Source of the DNA: RBG-16-42-24 sp964396785
GTDB lineage: Bacteria > Patescibacteriota > Microgenomatia > UBA8517
Direction: 5' to 3'
Length of the DNA: 64,000 nucleotides
NCBI GenBank assembly: GCA_964396785.1
Contig: CAYNFU010000002.1
Coordinates: 3,572-67,571, forward strand
The position numbers and the translations under genes were made by a program. The notes below the pieces were generated by a model. That model was not told where the DNA came from and searched no databases. It was given only the letters and a program-made list of their open reading frames with translations. How positions within the stretch are numbered: the stretch's first letter is position 1; the number at the start of each line of letters is the position of its first letter. Below are positions 37,263 through 44,015 of this stretch, in pieces.

Positions 37263-37480
37263 CGATTCCAATAATTGGAGTTTCCGTTTTTCCAATAATA
37301 AAGATTTTTGTGGTTTTTGCCCTTGGGCTTTATATCGCATTCGCCCTCGTTGTGGTTAGACAAGTACAGCTTATGACCGATACACTCGAGGTTGGATTTG
37401 AAGGACCCCTAAGGTTTCTCGCTATAATGCACCTTCTTTTTGCCATTGCAGTTTTGATTTTTGCCCTTATCATACTCTAA
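37259..37480 (+). CDS. small two-helix membrane protein
   Basis: 73 residues, with helices near 8-30 and 50-72 joined by a short polar loop (RQVQLMTDTLEVGFEGP). The start overlaps the PH-domain gene stop (ATGA), so translation is coupled. This kind of small protein next to a PH-domain gene is common in Microgenomates-type genomes. Function unknown. Confidence 0.75.
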   Translation: MTIPIIGVSVFPIIKIFVVFALGLYIAFALVVVRQVQLMTDTLEVGFEGPLRFLAIMHLLFAIAVLIFALIIL

Positions 37481-37484
37481 AGAC

Positions 37485-39428
37485 GTGCAACTAACGGTGT
37501 TAACCGCAAAAATTACCGGTAACCCGGGAGAATCGGGCTGGGCCCAAGTTCACGAGTTTAAGCCAGAAGATGAGGAGAAACTTAAAAAACGGGGCGAGCT
37601 ATTCGCCGTCATTGCCACTCCCAATTCCCCAGGGGGAGTCGACAGTGTTATTGCAGGAAGAGAACTTCTAAGTCGTCTTCACGAAGAATATTTTGGCGAA
37701 ACCCAAAAGCCGGCCTTTTATTCCCTTAAAGAGGCGGTTGAAAAAGTAATTTCTGAATTTTCTTCTTCTTGGGGAGGAGTTGAAATTGCCGCGGCAAGCT
37801 TTATGGGAGACGTCGTTTATTCTGCCGTCGGGGGAGGAGCCGAGGCCGCTGTTTTTCGAGAAGGGATGCTCGCCAAAATTTTAGTAAGTACCGAAAATAA
37901 GGAAGGTGGAGTAGTTTCTGCTTCGGGATATCCAAAAGAAGGAGATATTTTTCTCCTGGGAACAAAATTATTTTTTGAAACCTTACCCCACGGAGTCATT
38001 AAGGCGGCTCTTGAGGGAGGGGATCCAGGGGCGGCGAGAGACGCGATTGCCCCATTTATTCACTCGAGAGCTGATACAGGCACGGTAGGAGCGGTGGTCG
38101 CCAAATTTGAGAAAGGAGAAGTTCAAGTTCCTAAAATTGACACCGGGGAAGAAAGTACGCTACCCCAAGAGGAAGTCTCGGCTCCAATTGAGAAGGTGCA
38201 GGAACAAGCTTCCGCTGCCAGTTCTAGATTGAGAGCTGCCCCATTTTTTGATGGTATTTTACGTGGGATTACGAGGGTAGTAGGACGAAGTTTGCCTGAA
38301 AGAAGAATATTTGTAAAGTCCCCTCCGGCGGAGCTTGCCGAGGGAGGCAATAGGCGGCTTGCCATTTCTGTTGGAATTATCCTACTGGTTCTTTTAATTG
38401 TGAGTATCGGTTTTGGCATAAGGCAACAAATGTCAAAAGTTGCCAAAGAAAAATATGCGACACGTCTTGAACAAGCAAGCCACGACCTAAGCGAAGCCGA
38501 AAAACTCTATTCCTTGGACGCAGCTCGCGCCAGGGAGCTATTTGACTCAGCCAGAAATTTGGTGGCAGAGATAGAAGCCGAAGGGGTAAAAGACCCCCAA
38601 ATTGAGGCTCTAAAAAGTGAAATTGACGAAAAAGAAGGGTTAATTCTAGGAATTTACAGGGTTACCCCTGAGCTTTTTATTGATCTTTCAATTCTTTCTT
38701 CCGGTCTTTCCGGAGACGACCTGGCGGGAAGCGAAGATAGGTTTTTTGTACTCGACAAGGGTGGAAGACGCGTCGTCGGGGTGGAGTTTGATACCAAAAA
38801 GACCGAAGTAGTAGCAGGGCCTGACCAGATATCCTCGGCGACATCACTCGCAAATTATGAGGACAGAGTTTTTGTAGTAGGCGACGGTGTAACCGAAGTA
38901 GGTGATACCGTCAAAAAAGTGATTGAAAAGGATTGGGAAGGTGATATCCTCGCCTATTCCTACGCCGGCAATATCTACATCCTTGAAAAAAGCGCCAAAA
39001 CAATTTGGCGCTATCCCGGTACGACTGAGGGTTTTGGGGAAAGAACCAAATGGAATACAAATGAGATTGACTTAAACTTAAACGACGTAGTGGGAGTTAC
39101 CGTCGACGGCTCCATCTGGGTACTTACAAATTCAGGAAGTGTTTATAGATTTTCTCTTGGGAACCAAGTTGCATTTTCGATTTCAGGGCTTGTTCCGGAA
39201 TTAACAAGCGGTGCCGCAGTTTATTCAAATGAGACTCTTAAGTACGTCTACATTTTAGATAGAGTCGGAGGAAGAGTTATTGCAATTGATAAGTCTGGTG
39301 AATACAAATCCCAGTACTCGGACGAAATAATATCTCAAGCAACCGATTTAGCAGTTTCCGAAGCTGAAAAAATTATTGTAATACTCGCCGGAGACAAACT
39401 TTATTCAATAGAGGCAAAGCACTTGTAA
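37485..39428 (+). CDS. membrane protein with phosphatase-like N-domain and propeller-like C-domain
   Basis: About 647 residues from GTG 37485; a TTG at 37461 would overlap the previous gene. The N-terminal 220 residues have a PP2C-like alternation (GELFAVIATPNSPGG, VVYSAVGGGAEAAVFREG, GDIFLLGTKLFF) but I do not see the full metal-binding Asp set, so it may be degenerate. One transmembrane helix lies near 295-317, then a coiled coil. The C-terminal part has repeated beta units with WxxT and hydrophobic-acidic turns (RFFVLDKGGRRVVGV, NIYILEKSAKTIWRY, YVYILDRVGGRVIAI), like a beta-propeller. Function unknown. Confidence 0.7.
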   Translation: MQLTVLTAKITGNPGESGWAQVHEFKPEDEEKLKKRGELFAVIATPNSPGGVDSVIAGRELLSRLHEEYFGETQKPAFYSLKEAVEKVISEFSSSWGGVEIAAASFMGDVVYSAVGGGAEAAVFREGMLAKILVSTENKEGGVVSASGYPKEGDIFLLGTKLFFETLPHGVIKAALEGGDPGAARDAIAPFIHSRADTGTVGAVVAKFEKGEVQVPKIDTGEESTLPQEEVSAPIEKVQEQASAASSRLRAAPFFDGILRGITRVVGRSLPERRIFVKSPPAELAEGGNRRLAISVGIILLVLLIVSIGFGIRQQMSKVAKEKYATRLEQASHDLSEAEKLYSLDAARARELFDSARNLVAEIEAEGVKDPQIEALKSEIDEKEGLILGIYRVTPELFIDLSILSSGLSGDDLAGSEDRFFVLDKGGRRVVGVEFDTKKTEVVAGPDQISSATSLANYEDRVFVVGDGVTEVGDTVKKVIEKDWEGDILAYSYAGNIYILEKSAKTIWRYPGTTEGFGERTKWNTNEIDLNLNDVVGVTVDGSIWVLTNSGSVYRFSLGNQVAFSISGLVPELTSGAAVYSNETLKYVYILDRVGGRVIAIDKSGEYKSQYSDEIISQATDLAVSEAEKIIVILAGDKLYSIEAKHL

Positions 39429-39439
39429 AATTAATCGGG

Positions 39440-39652
39440 CTAAGACAGTCTTATTATCACTTCTTTGTATTGTGTGACCTTCTCACTTGAGGGAATGTAG
39501 AAACCCCTTTGACGCAGAGTAGGCTGTATAGGTTGGACGGGGACAGCCATTTGTTCTTCTATAATCTCTGGGTCTCCAGGTAGCCTCGTGTGCACACGCC
39601 AGTCGCCTTCCCGCTTGAACCAATCATTAATCTGTAATTGTTCGGCTTTCAT
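39440..39652 (-). CDS. small hypothetical protein downstream of tmRNA
   Basis: 70 residues, no membrane segment. The sequence is rich in Pro/Gln in the middle (PVQPIQPTLRQRGF). Its ATG is 14 nt after the tmRNA 3' end, so it is probably made from the smpB-ssrA transcript. An AAGG stretch lies just upstream. No homology recognised. It could be a real but lineage-specific gene. Confidence 0.45.
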   Translation of the reverse strand: MKAEQLQINDWFKREGDWRVHTRLPGDPEIIEEQMAVPVQPIQPTLRQRGFYIPSSEKVTQYKEVIIRLS

Positions 39653-39665
39653 AACCTTGCCTTTT

Positions 39666-39875
39666 GTGGAGGCGGAGGGAATTGAACCCTCGTCCGAAAA
39701 GTCAACTAAAAGACTTCTACNNNNNNNNNNNNNNNNNNNNNNNNNNNNNNNNNNNNNNNNNNNNNNNNNNNNNNNNNNNNNNNNNNNNNNNNNNNNNNNN
39801 NNNNNNNNNNNNNNNNNNNNGTGGAGGCGGAGGGAATTGAACCCTCGTCCGAAAAGTCAACTAAAAGACTTCTAC
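39666..39875. other. assembly gap flanked by identical 55-bp ends, inside tmRNA
   Basis: 100 N (39721-39820) between identical copies 39666-39720 and 39821-39875. The copy carries the tmRNA 3' acceptor, so the apparent second acceptor is an artefact. Confidence 0.92.
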
Positions 39876-40180
39876 AAGCTTAGGTTACCTTGTAATTTCT
39901 TCCAACCTTTAAAGTAACCCAAAAAAATTAGAATAAGATTTAAATTTCTTAAGTAGAACCCTTAAATCAGAGGGATTCTGCTGCATCTTGACAGGTTTAT
40001 GCCTAAAGGCGCGGTCAAGAAGCGCCTCCTTCAGAACATTTGCCTTAAAACGTTTTTTAAGCGAAGGCAAAATTATGACTAGGTTTATTGACGCTAGTTT
40101 TTGATTATTGTTTTAAGACTACTAATCAAAGTCTGCTTGCCGTCTTTTAAAAGAGCTTCCCGTCGAAACCGGTCGCCCCC
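39667..40180 (-). ncRNA. ssrA: transfer-messenger RNA (contains assembly gap)
   Basis: Rescues stalled ribosomes. The minus strand starts GGGGGCGACCGGTTTCGACG at 40180 and ends with a T-arm and acceptor (GAGGGTTCAATTCCCTC, CGCCTCC, discriminator A at 39667); the ends pair over seven bases with one G-U. A reading frame ends VNKPSHNFAFA, with its TAA inside the hairpin CTTAAAA/TTTTAAG, as expected for helix 5. AFA-type endings are known from mollicute tags. CCA is not encoded. After removal of the 100-N gap and the extra 55 bp it is about 359 nt. Confidence 0.92.
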
Positions 40181-40181
40181 G

Positions 40182-40613
40182 TTATCTTAACTTAAATTCT
40201 TTTTCGAGCTCGCGCTCGATATCTTTTCGCTTAATCGCTTCTTTCTTTTCGAACTTGCGCTTGGGTTTAGCCAAGGCAAGAGTAACCTTGATTAAGCGGC
40301 CCTTATTATATAGGTTTATAGGCACCAAAGTCAATTTGAATTGCTTCATTTTGGTAGTTAATGAAAGGATTTCCTTTTTATGTAAAAGAAGCTTCCTGGA
40401 CCTGGTTGAAGAATAATTTTGAGCCCCAATAACTGGAATATTTGCATTAATTAGAAATGCTTCGTCATTAACAATTCTTGCAACGGACTGGTTAATGTCT
40501 GCGTGTCCGGTCCTTATGGCCTTTGCCTCTCCTCCAGAAAGGGAGATGCCGGCCTCAACTCGGTCGCCCTCGAGTTTGTATTCATAATTTGCTCGTTTAT
40601 TGGCAATTTTCAT
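40182..40613 (-). CDS. smpB: SsrA-binding protein SmpB
   Basis: Partner of tmRNA in trans-translation. 143 residues with NKRANYEYKLEGDRVEAGISL, SGGEAKAIRTGHADINQS and the basic C-terminal tail (KPKRKFEKKEAIKRKDIERE) that enters the mRNA channel. The stop TAA is separated by one base from the first G of tmRNA, so both come from one transcript and the tmRNA 5' end must be cut from the mRNA. TATACT ends 6 nt before its ATG. Confidence 0.95.
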   Translation of the reverse strand: MKIANKRANYEYKLEGDRVEAGISLSGGEAKAIRTGHADINQSVARIVNDEAFLINANIPVIGAQNYSSTRSRKLLLHKKEILSLTTKMKQFKLTLVPINLYNKGRLIKVTLALAKPKRKFEKKEAIKRKDIERELEKEFKLR

Positions 40614-40640
40614 GGTCCAAGTATATTATATTAGCTTTCA
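40614..40640. promoter_or_regulatory. 27-bp bidirectional promoter between smpB and comF
   Basis: The whole spacer holds TATACT on the minus strand (40620-40625), 6 nt from the smpB ATG, and TATATT on the plus strand (40627-40632), 8 nt from the comF ATG. The two -10 boxes are 1 bp apart, and any -35 regions would lie inside the opposite genes. Confidence 0.6.
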
Positions 40641-41315
40641 ATGGCAATTTTAGACCTTCTTTTCCCCAAATCCTGCCTTGGCTGCGGCAGAGGCGGTAGA
40701 TATATATGTAATTATTGCATTGAGAAAGTGAAAGTCCCACTTTGGATATGCCCGGAATGCTTCAGACCCTCAACCTCCGGGAAGACCCATGCAAATTGTC
40801 TAAAGGGAGAAGGTCTTAATGGTCACATTTCACTATGGAATTATGAAGGGGTCATAAGAAGAGCAATTTTGACCCTCAAATATAAGCATGCTCGGGAAGT
40901 TGCCAAAGAGCTTTCTGGGTATGCAGCCCGTCAACTTCTAAAAAGAAAAACCATAATTAATAAACCCATTTTGGTTCCAATTCCTCTTTTTTGGCTCAGG
41001 AAAAACTGGAGAGGTTTTAATCAATCGGAAGAGATTGGGAAAGAGCTTGCAAAAAGTCTAGACTGGAGATTTGAACCTAATATCTTAGTTAGGAAACAGT
41101 TGAAAGTTCCCCAGACTGAACTTAAAAGGGAGGAAAGACTTTCAAATGTTCGGGGTGTTTTTTCCCTTAATCCCAAATTTTCATCCTCTTTAACTAAGAA
41201 TTCATATATTCTTTTTGACGACGTCTGGACAACGGGCTCAACTCTCAAAGAAGCAGCGAGTGTACTAAAAAGAAACGGAGCCAAAAGTGTTCTGGCACTA
41301 ACGCTTACGGGATGA
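40641..41315 (+). CDS. comF: ComF family phosphoribosyltransferase-like protein
   Basis: 224 residues. N-terminal zinc-finger cysteines (CLGCGRGGRYICNYC then CPEC) and a PRTase domain with the PRPP loop YILFDDVWTTGSTLKEAA near residue 190. ComFC-type proteins are required for natural transformation in several bacteria; in Patescibacteria they accompany DNA uptake genes, though none is visible nearby. It is divergent from smpB and converges with the Nudix gene, overlapping by 18 bp. Confidence 0.92.
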   Translation: MAILDLLFPKSCLGCGRGGRYICNYCIEKVKVPLWICPECFRPSTSGKTHANCLKGEGLNGHISLWNYEGVIRRAILTLKYKHAREVAKELSGYAARQLLKRKTIINKPILVPIPLFWLRKNWRGFNQSEEIGKELAKSLDWRFEPNILVRKQLKVPQTELKREERLSNVRGVFSLNPKFSSSLTKNSYILFDDVWTTGSTLKEAASVLKRNGAKSVLALTLTG

Positions 41316-41786
41316 ATTTTTTAGTAGGTGCTCAACCGCCAAAATCTCCTTGTCAATATCACTCATGAAATCATAGTCTTTTGCCTCGTGAGCTCCTACC
41401 CAAGCGTAATCTATCAAGTCTTTCCCGAGCTTGACCTTACCTGACTTATACCAAGACCAGTAAGAAAGGGTAACAACAGGGAAGCCATCGGGTCTTACAA
41501 ATACCAAATCAGTCAGGTAATGAGGAGTATCAATTTTTAAACCCACCTCTTCTTTGACTTCCTTTTTTAAAAGCCAGTCGATAATGTTGTACCAGGCATC
41601 GGCATTGGACTTTGGGAGGGACCCGTATTCGCTTTGAACCAGTTTTCCTCCTGGAACTGTCCATCTGCCGGGGAAAGCTTTCTCCTTAAGGGACCTTCTG
41701 GCAATTAAATATTTTCTTTGTCCTTTTGAGTCTTTCTTAACAATTATGGCAGTGGCAGTGACAAAATGGAGACGTGGGTCAAGCAT
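41298..41786 (-). CDS. Nudix hydrolase with insertion in the Nudix box
   Basis: 162 residues from ATG 41786 (MLDPRLHFV). A longer frame runs back through two tRNA genes and is rejected. Hydrolyses nucleoside-diphosphate-linked compounds; substrate unknown. The box starts PGGKLVQSE and ends LLKKEVKEEVGLKI, but about 14 extra residues lie between the two halves (canonical GX5EX7REUXEEXGU). The ATG is 4 nt after the 3' end of tRNA-Ser(UGA), so the message is probably released by tRNA 3' processing. Confidence 0.85.
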   Translation of the reverse strand: MLDPRLHFVTATAIIVKKDSKGQRKYLIARRSLKEKAFPGRWTVPGGKLVQSEYGSLPKSNADAWYNIIDWLLKKEVKEEVGLKIDTPHYLTDLVFVRPDGFPVVTLSYWSWYKSGKVKLGKDLIDYAWVGAHEAKDYDFMSDIDKEILAVEHLLKNSSRKR

Positions 41787-41790
41787 TAGG

Positions 41791-41880
41791 CGGTGAGGGT
41801 GGGATTCGAACCCACGGTGACGATTGCTCGCCACGGAGGTTTTCAAGACCTCTGCACTAGTCCGACTATGCGACCTCACC
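41791..41880 (-). tRNA. tRNA-Ser (anticodon UGA)
   Basis: 90 nt. Acceptor GGTGAGG/CCTCACC with discriminator G, anticodon loop CTTGAAA, long variable arm typical of serine. No encoded CCA. One base separates it from the CCA of the tRNA-Ser(GCU) upstream. Confidence 0.95.
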
Positions 41881-41881
41881 C

Positions 41882-41969
41882 TGGCGGAGGGTGTGGGAGT
41901 CGAACCCACCGGCCGCTTTCGCGACCTCAGTTTAGCGAACTGATGCCTTAGCCGTTCGGCATACCCTCC
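41882..41969 (-). tRNA. tRNA-Ser (anticodon GCU)
   Basis: Acceptor GGAGGGT/ACCCTCC, anticodon loop TCGCTAA, long variable arm. CCA is encoded (41884-41882), unlike the other serine tRNAs here. First gene of a tRNA-tRNA-Nudix unit. Confidence 0.95.
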
Positions 41970-41982
41970 AAACTAGCCTCCA

Positions 41983-41991
41983 ATTATATCA
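41983..41991 (-). promoter_or_regulatory. extended -10 (TGATATAAT) of the serine tRNA pair
   Basis: On the minus strand TG-A-TATAAT ends 13 nt before the tRNA 5' end, giving a leader of about 6 nt for RNase P to remove. Confidence 0.65.
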
Positions 41992-42041
41992 GACTTTAGC
42001 TTTGGAACGAAACTCAACTTTAAGGTATAATAGTAAACAGT

Positions 42042-42608
42042 ATGCCTGCCGAAGACGAAAAAGAAGGTACTTTAAAAGAAGAGGGTGAAAAAGCCCGTGG
42101 GGAGGTTCAACCCGTCGTAGTCAGACAAGAGCCAGAAAAAGATCTAGTTACTTGGGAAGCACCGGCAAGACCCTTTAAGAGGAGGGATAGGCAGTTTTAT
42201 ATAACCCTCTTTGCCATAGCCGGTATAGTTGCCTTAGTGCTTGGTTTGGTCGAGGGGGCAATGCCTGTCGTCCTCATTGTTTCCCTGGTCTTTCTTTTCT
42301 ATGTAATGAATACGGTTGAACCCGGGCACGTTGAATATAAAATTACCAATAAGGGGATAAAGGTAGCGGGGAGAAAGACAGAGTGGAGTGTAATGACCAG
42401 ATTTTGGTTTATGAAGAGATTCGATAGCGAACTCGTGATTTTTGAAACGCTAGTTTTACCTGGAAGGCTCGAGATTGTCCTCAAGGATGGGATCAAGGAC
42501 GAAGTCAAAAAAGCTGTCTCCACGTACCTTGCCGAAGAGGAGGTACCCCCTTCAGCCCTCGACAAGGCGGCAAATTGGTTTGCCAGGAAATTGCCTGGAA
42601 ATCAGTAA
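42042..42608 (+). CDS. two-helix membrane protein, hypothetical
   Basis: 188 residues. Acidic-basic cytoplasmic N-terminus (about 55 residues), two transmembrane helices near 58-75 and 76-90 (FYITLFAIAGIVALVLGLV and MPVVLIVSLVFLFYVM), then a beta-rich domain (YKITNKGIKVAGRKTEWSVM) resembling a PH-like fold. TATAAT (42026-42031) ends 10 nt before the ATG. It is followed after 4 bp by tRNA-Arg, probably on the same transcript. Confidence 0.75.
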   Translation: MPAEDEKEGTLKEEGEKARGEVQPVVVRQEPEKDLVTWEAPARPFKRRDRQFYITLFAIAGIVALVLGLVEGAMPVVLIVSLVFLFYVMNTVEPGHVEYKITNKGIKVAGRKTEWSVMTRFWFMKRFDSELVIFETLVLPGRLEIVLKDGIKDEVKKAVSTYLAEEEVPPSALDKAANWFARKLPGNQ

Positions 42609-42612
42609 TTTT

Positions 42613-42684
42613 GCGCCCGTAGCTTAACGGATAGAGTAGCGGCTTGCGGAGCCGTTGATCCCAGTTCGACTCTGGGTGGGCGCA
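42613..42684 (+). tRNA. tRNA-Arg (anticodon GCG)
   Basis: 72 nt. Acceptor GCGCCCG/TGGGCGC, discriminator A, anticodon stem GCGGC/GCCGT with loop TTGCGGA, T-arm CCCAG/CTGGG. The anticodon reads GCG. Bacteria normally decode CGU/CGC/CGA with an ACG (inosine) tRNA, so this is unusual. No encoded CCA. Confidence 0.9.
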
Positions 42685-42688
42685 CCCA

Positions 42689-42898
42689 AGGTGGGTTCGC
42701 ATAGTGGCCAATTGCACGAGTTTCGAAAACTCGAGGGAGAAATNNNNNNNNNNNNNNNNNNNNNNNNNNNNNNNNNNNNNNNNNNNNNNNNNNNNNNNNN
42801 NNNNNNNNNNNNNNNNNNNNNNNNNNNNNNNNNNNNNNNNNNNAGGTGGGTTCGCATAGTGGCCAATTGCACGAGTTTCGAAAACTCGAGGGAGAAAT
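42689..42898. other. assembly gap flanked by identical 55-bp ends, inside tRNA-Ser(CGA)
   Basis: 100 N (42744-42843) between identical copies 42689-42743 and 42844-42898. The left copy is a false 5' half of the same tRNA; collapsing it puts tRNA-Arg 5 bp from tRNA-Ser(CGA). Confidence 0.92.
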
Positions 42899-42929
42899 CC
42901 CTACACAGGTTCAAATCCTGTACCCACCG
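42845..42929 (+). tRNA. tRNA-Ser (anticodon CGA)
   Basis: 85 nt. Acceptor GGTGGGT/ACCCACC, discriminator G, anticodon stem CGAGT/ACTCG with loop TTCGAAA, variable arm AGGGAGAAATCCCT. No encoded CCA. The ATG of the next gene follows 5 nt after its 3' end. Confidence 0.93.
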
Positions 42930-42934
42930 CCGAC

Positions 42935-43378
42935 ATGAATAAAGAACAATCTATATTAATCTCAGGGGCATGCCTTTTTAAAGAAAGTAGGGGCAAGATC
43001 TATTGGTTGGTTGTAAAAAATACCGACGAGGTTGGTTGGGAGATTCCCAAGGCTACAGTGAGAAAAGGAGAGTCATCCGTGAGGGCAATCTTAAGAGTTC
43101 TTGGGGAACTCGCAGGAATGAGCGTCAGGGTTTTAGAAGAGGTGGGGCGGACAAGCTCCTCAGCTTCTGCTAATGGAAGATCCATGTCCCAAAAATTCCT
43201 TTATTATCTTTTGATTTTTAAAACCTCAGCCGGTGAAATCTTGGGGTTTACCGATTTCGAATGGCTAGAACATGGGAAAGCAATTAAGAAGCTTTCTATC
43301 AAAAGAGAAAAAGGTATGTTGAAGGAGGCAAAAGTAGTTTTAAGAACGTGGGAAAAAATACACGGCAAAGCCCGCTAG
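42935..43378 (+). CDS. degenerate Nudix-domain protein
   Basis: 147 residues with the Nudix fold pattern (SILISGACLFKESRGKIYWL, GWEIPKATVRKGES). The catalytic box reads ESSVRAILRVLGELAG where REUXEE would be expected, so the first and second essential glutamates are lost. It is therefore probably not a hydrolase and may bind a nucleotide or act as a partner of the intact Nudix protein encoded next. Its ATG is 5 nt after tRNA-Ser(CGA), and its 3' end overlaps the next gene by 31 bp. Confidence 0.75.
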   Translation: MNKEQSILISGACLFKESRGKIYWLVVKNTDEVGWEIPKATVRKGESSVRAILRVLGELAGMSVRVLEEVGRTSSSASANGRSMSQKFLYYLLIFKTSAGEILGFTDFEWLEHGKAIKKLSIKREKGMLKEAKVVLRTWEKIHGKAR

Positions 43379-43875
43379 TCAGAGAGTTTGCCGCAGGAGG
43401 CGTCGTTTTTAAAAAGGATAAAGGAAAAATTTTGTGGTTGGTGACAAAAGGAACTCCGGGTCCAAGCTTTCCAGACAATATTTGGAGATTACCCAAAGGT
43501 TGGCTGGACGATGAAGACGAGAAAACTCCTGGGCCACTCGCTAAAGGAAAACGTAAGGCTACCCAAGAAGAAATAGAAGAGGCCGCCTTAAGGGAGGTGA
43601 AAGAAGAAGGTGGAGTCGAGGCGAAAGTTATATTTAAGCTCGGTACCGAAAAATACTTCATTAATATAAAAGGCGAGAGAATACTAAAATTTGTAACCTT
43701 TTTCCTTATGGAGTGGGTGCGGGACTTACCCGAAGGATTCGGTTGGGAGACCCAAGAAGTCGCTTGGCTAGAATTTGAAGAGGCGGAAAGAAAACTCTCT
43801 TATAAAAGGGAAAAAGATATTCTTGCTAAGGCAAGTACAAGGCTTAATCAGGGAATTCAGGGAAATTTGGTATAA
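43348..43875 (+). CDS. Nudix hydrolase
   Basis: 175 residues from GTG 43348. Contains FAAGGVVFKKDKGKILWLV and a Nudix box whose first part (LPKGWLDDED) is separated by an inserted charged loop from EEAALREVKEEGGVEA, which holds the catalytic REVKEEGG. The fold continues with VTFFLMEWV and the C-terminal LEFEEAERKLSYKREKDIL. The same C-terminal SxKREK motif is in the degenerate neighbour, so the two are tandem duplicates. The stop overlaps the promoter of tRNA-Ser(GGA). Confidence 0.85.
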   Translation: MGKNTRQSPLVREFAAGGVVFKKDKGKILWLVTKGTPGPSFPDNIWRLPKGWLDDEDEKTPGPLAKGKRKATQEEIEEAALREVKEEGGVEAKVIFKLGTEKYFINIKGERILKFVTFFLMEWVRDLPEGFGWETQEVAWLEFEEAERKLSYKREKDILAKASTRLNQGIQGNLV

Positions 43876-43876
43876 T
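43868..43876 (+). promoter_or_regulatory. extended -10 (TGGTATAAT) of tRNA-Ser(GGA)
   Basis: TG-G-TATAAT overlaps the Nudix stop codon and ends 11 nt before the tRNA. Confidence 0.65.
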
Positions 43877-43887
43877 TTAGGCCTCGT

Positions 43888-43971
43888 GGTGGGGTGGCCG
43901 AGCGGTTCAAGGCGTACGATTGGAAATCGTATGTGCGAAAGCACGCGCAGGTTCGAATCCTGTCCCCACCG
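43888..43971 (+). tRNA. tRNA-Ser (anticodon GGA)
   Basis: 84 nt. Acceptor GGTGGGG/CCCCACC, discriminator G, anticodon stem TACGA/TCGTA with loop TTGGAAA, long variable arm. No encoded CCA. Confidence 0.95.
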
Positions 43972-44015
43972 CCGACTGAATTTACAAACTCTCCTTTGAG
44001 AATTAGTATTTGGGT

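Noticed and set aside
39588..39917. Plus-strand frame of 109 codons across the gap
   Set aside because: It is antisense to the tmRNA acceptor and exists only because the N run and the duplicated 55 bp are open.
41787..41909. N-terminal extension of the Nudix protein to 203 residues
   Set aside because: The extra codons lie inside tRNA-Ser genes. ATG 41786 right after the tRNA gives a normal Nudix start.
42624..42942. Frames on both strands of about 95 codons
   Set aside because: They run through tRNA-Arg, tRNA-Ser(CGA) and the N gap.
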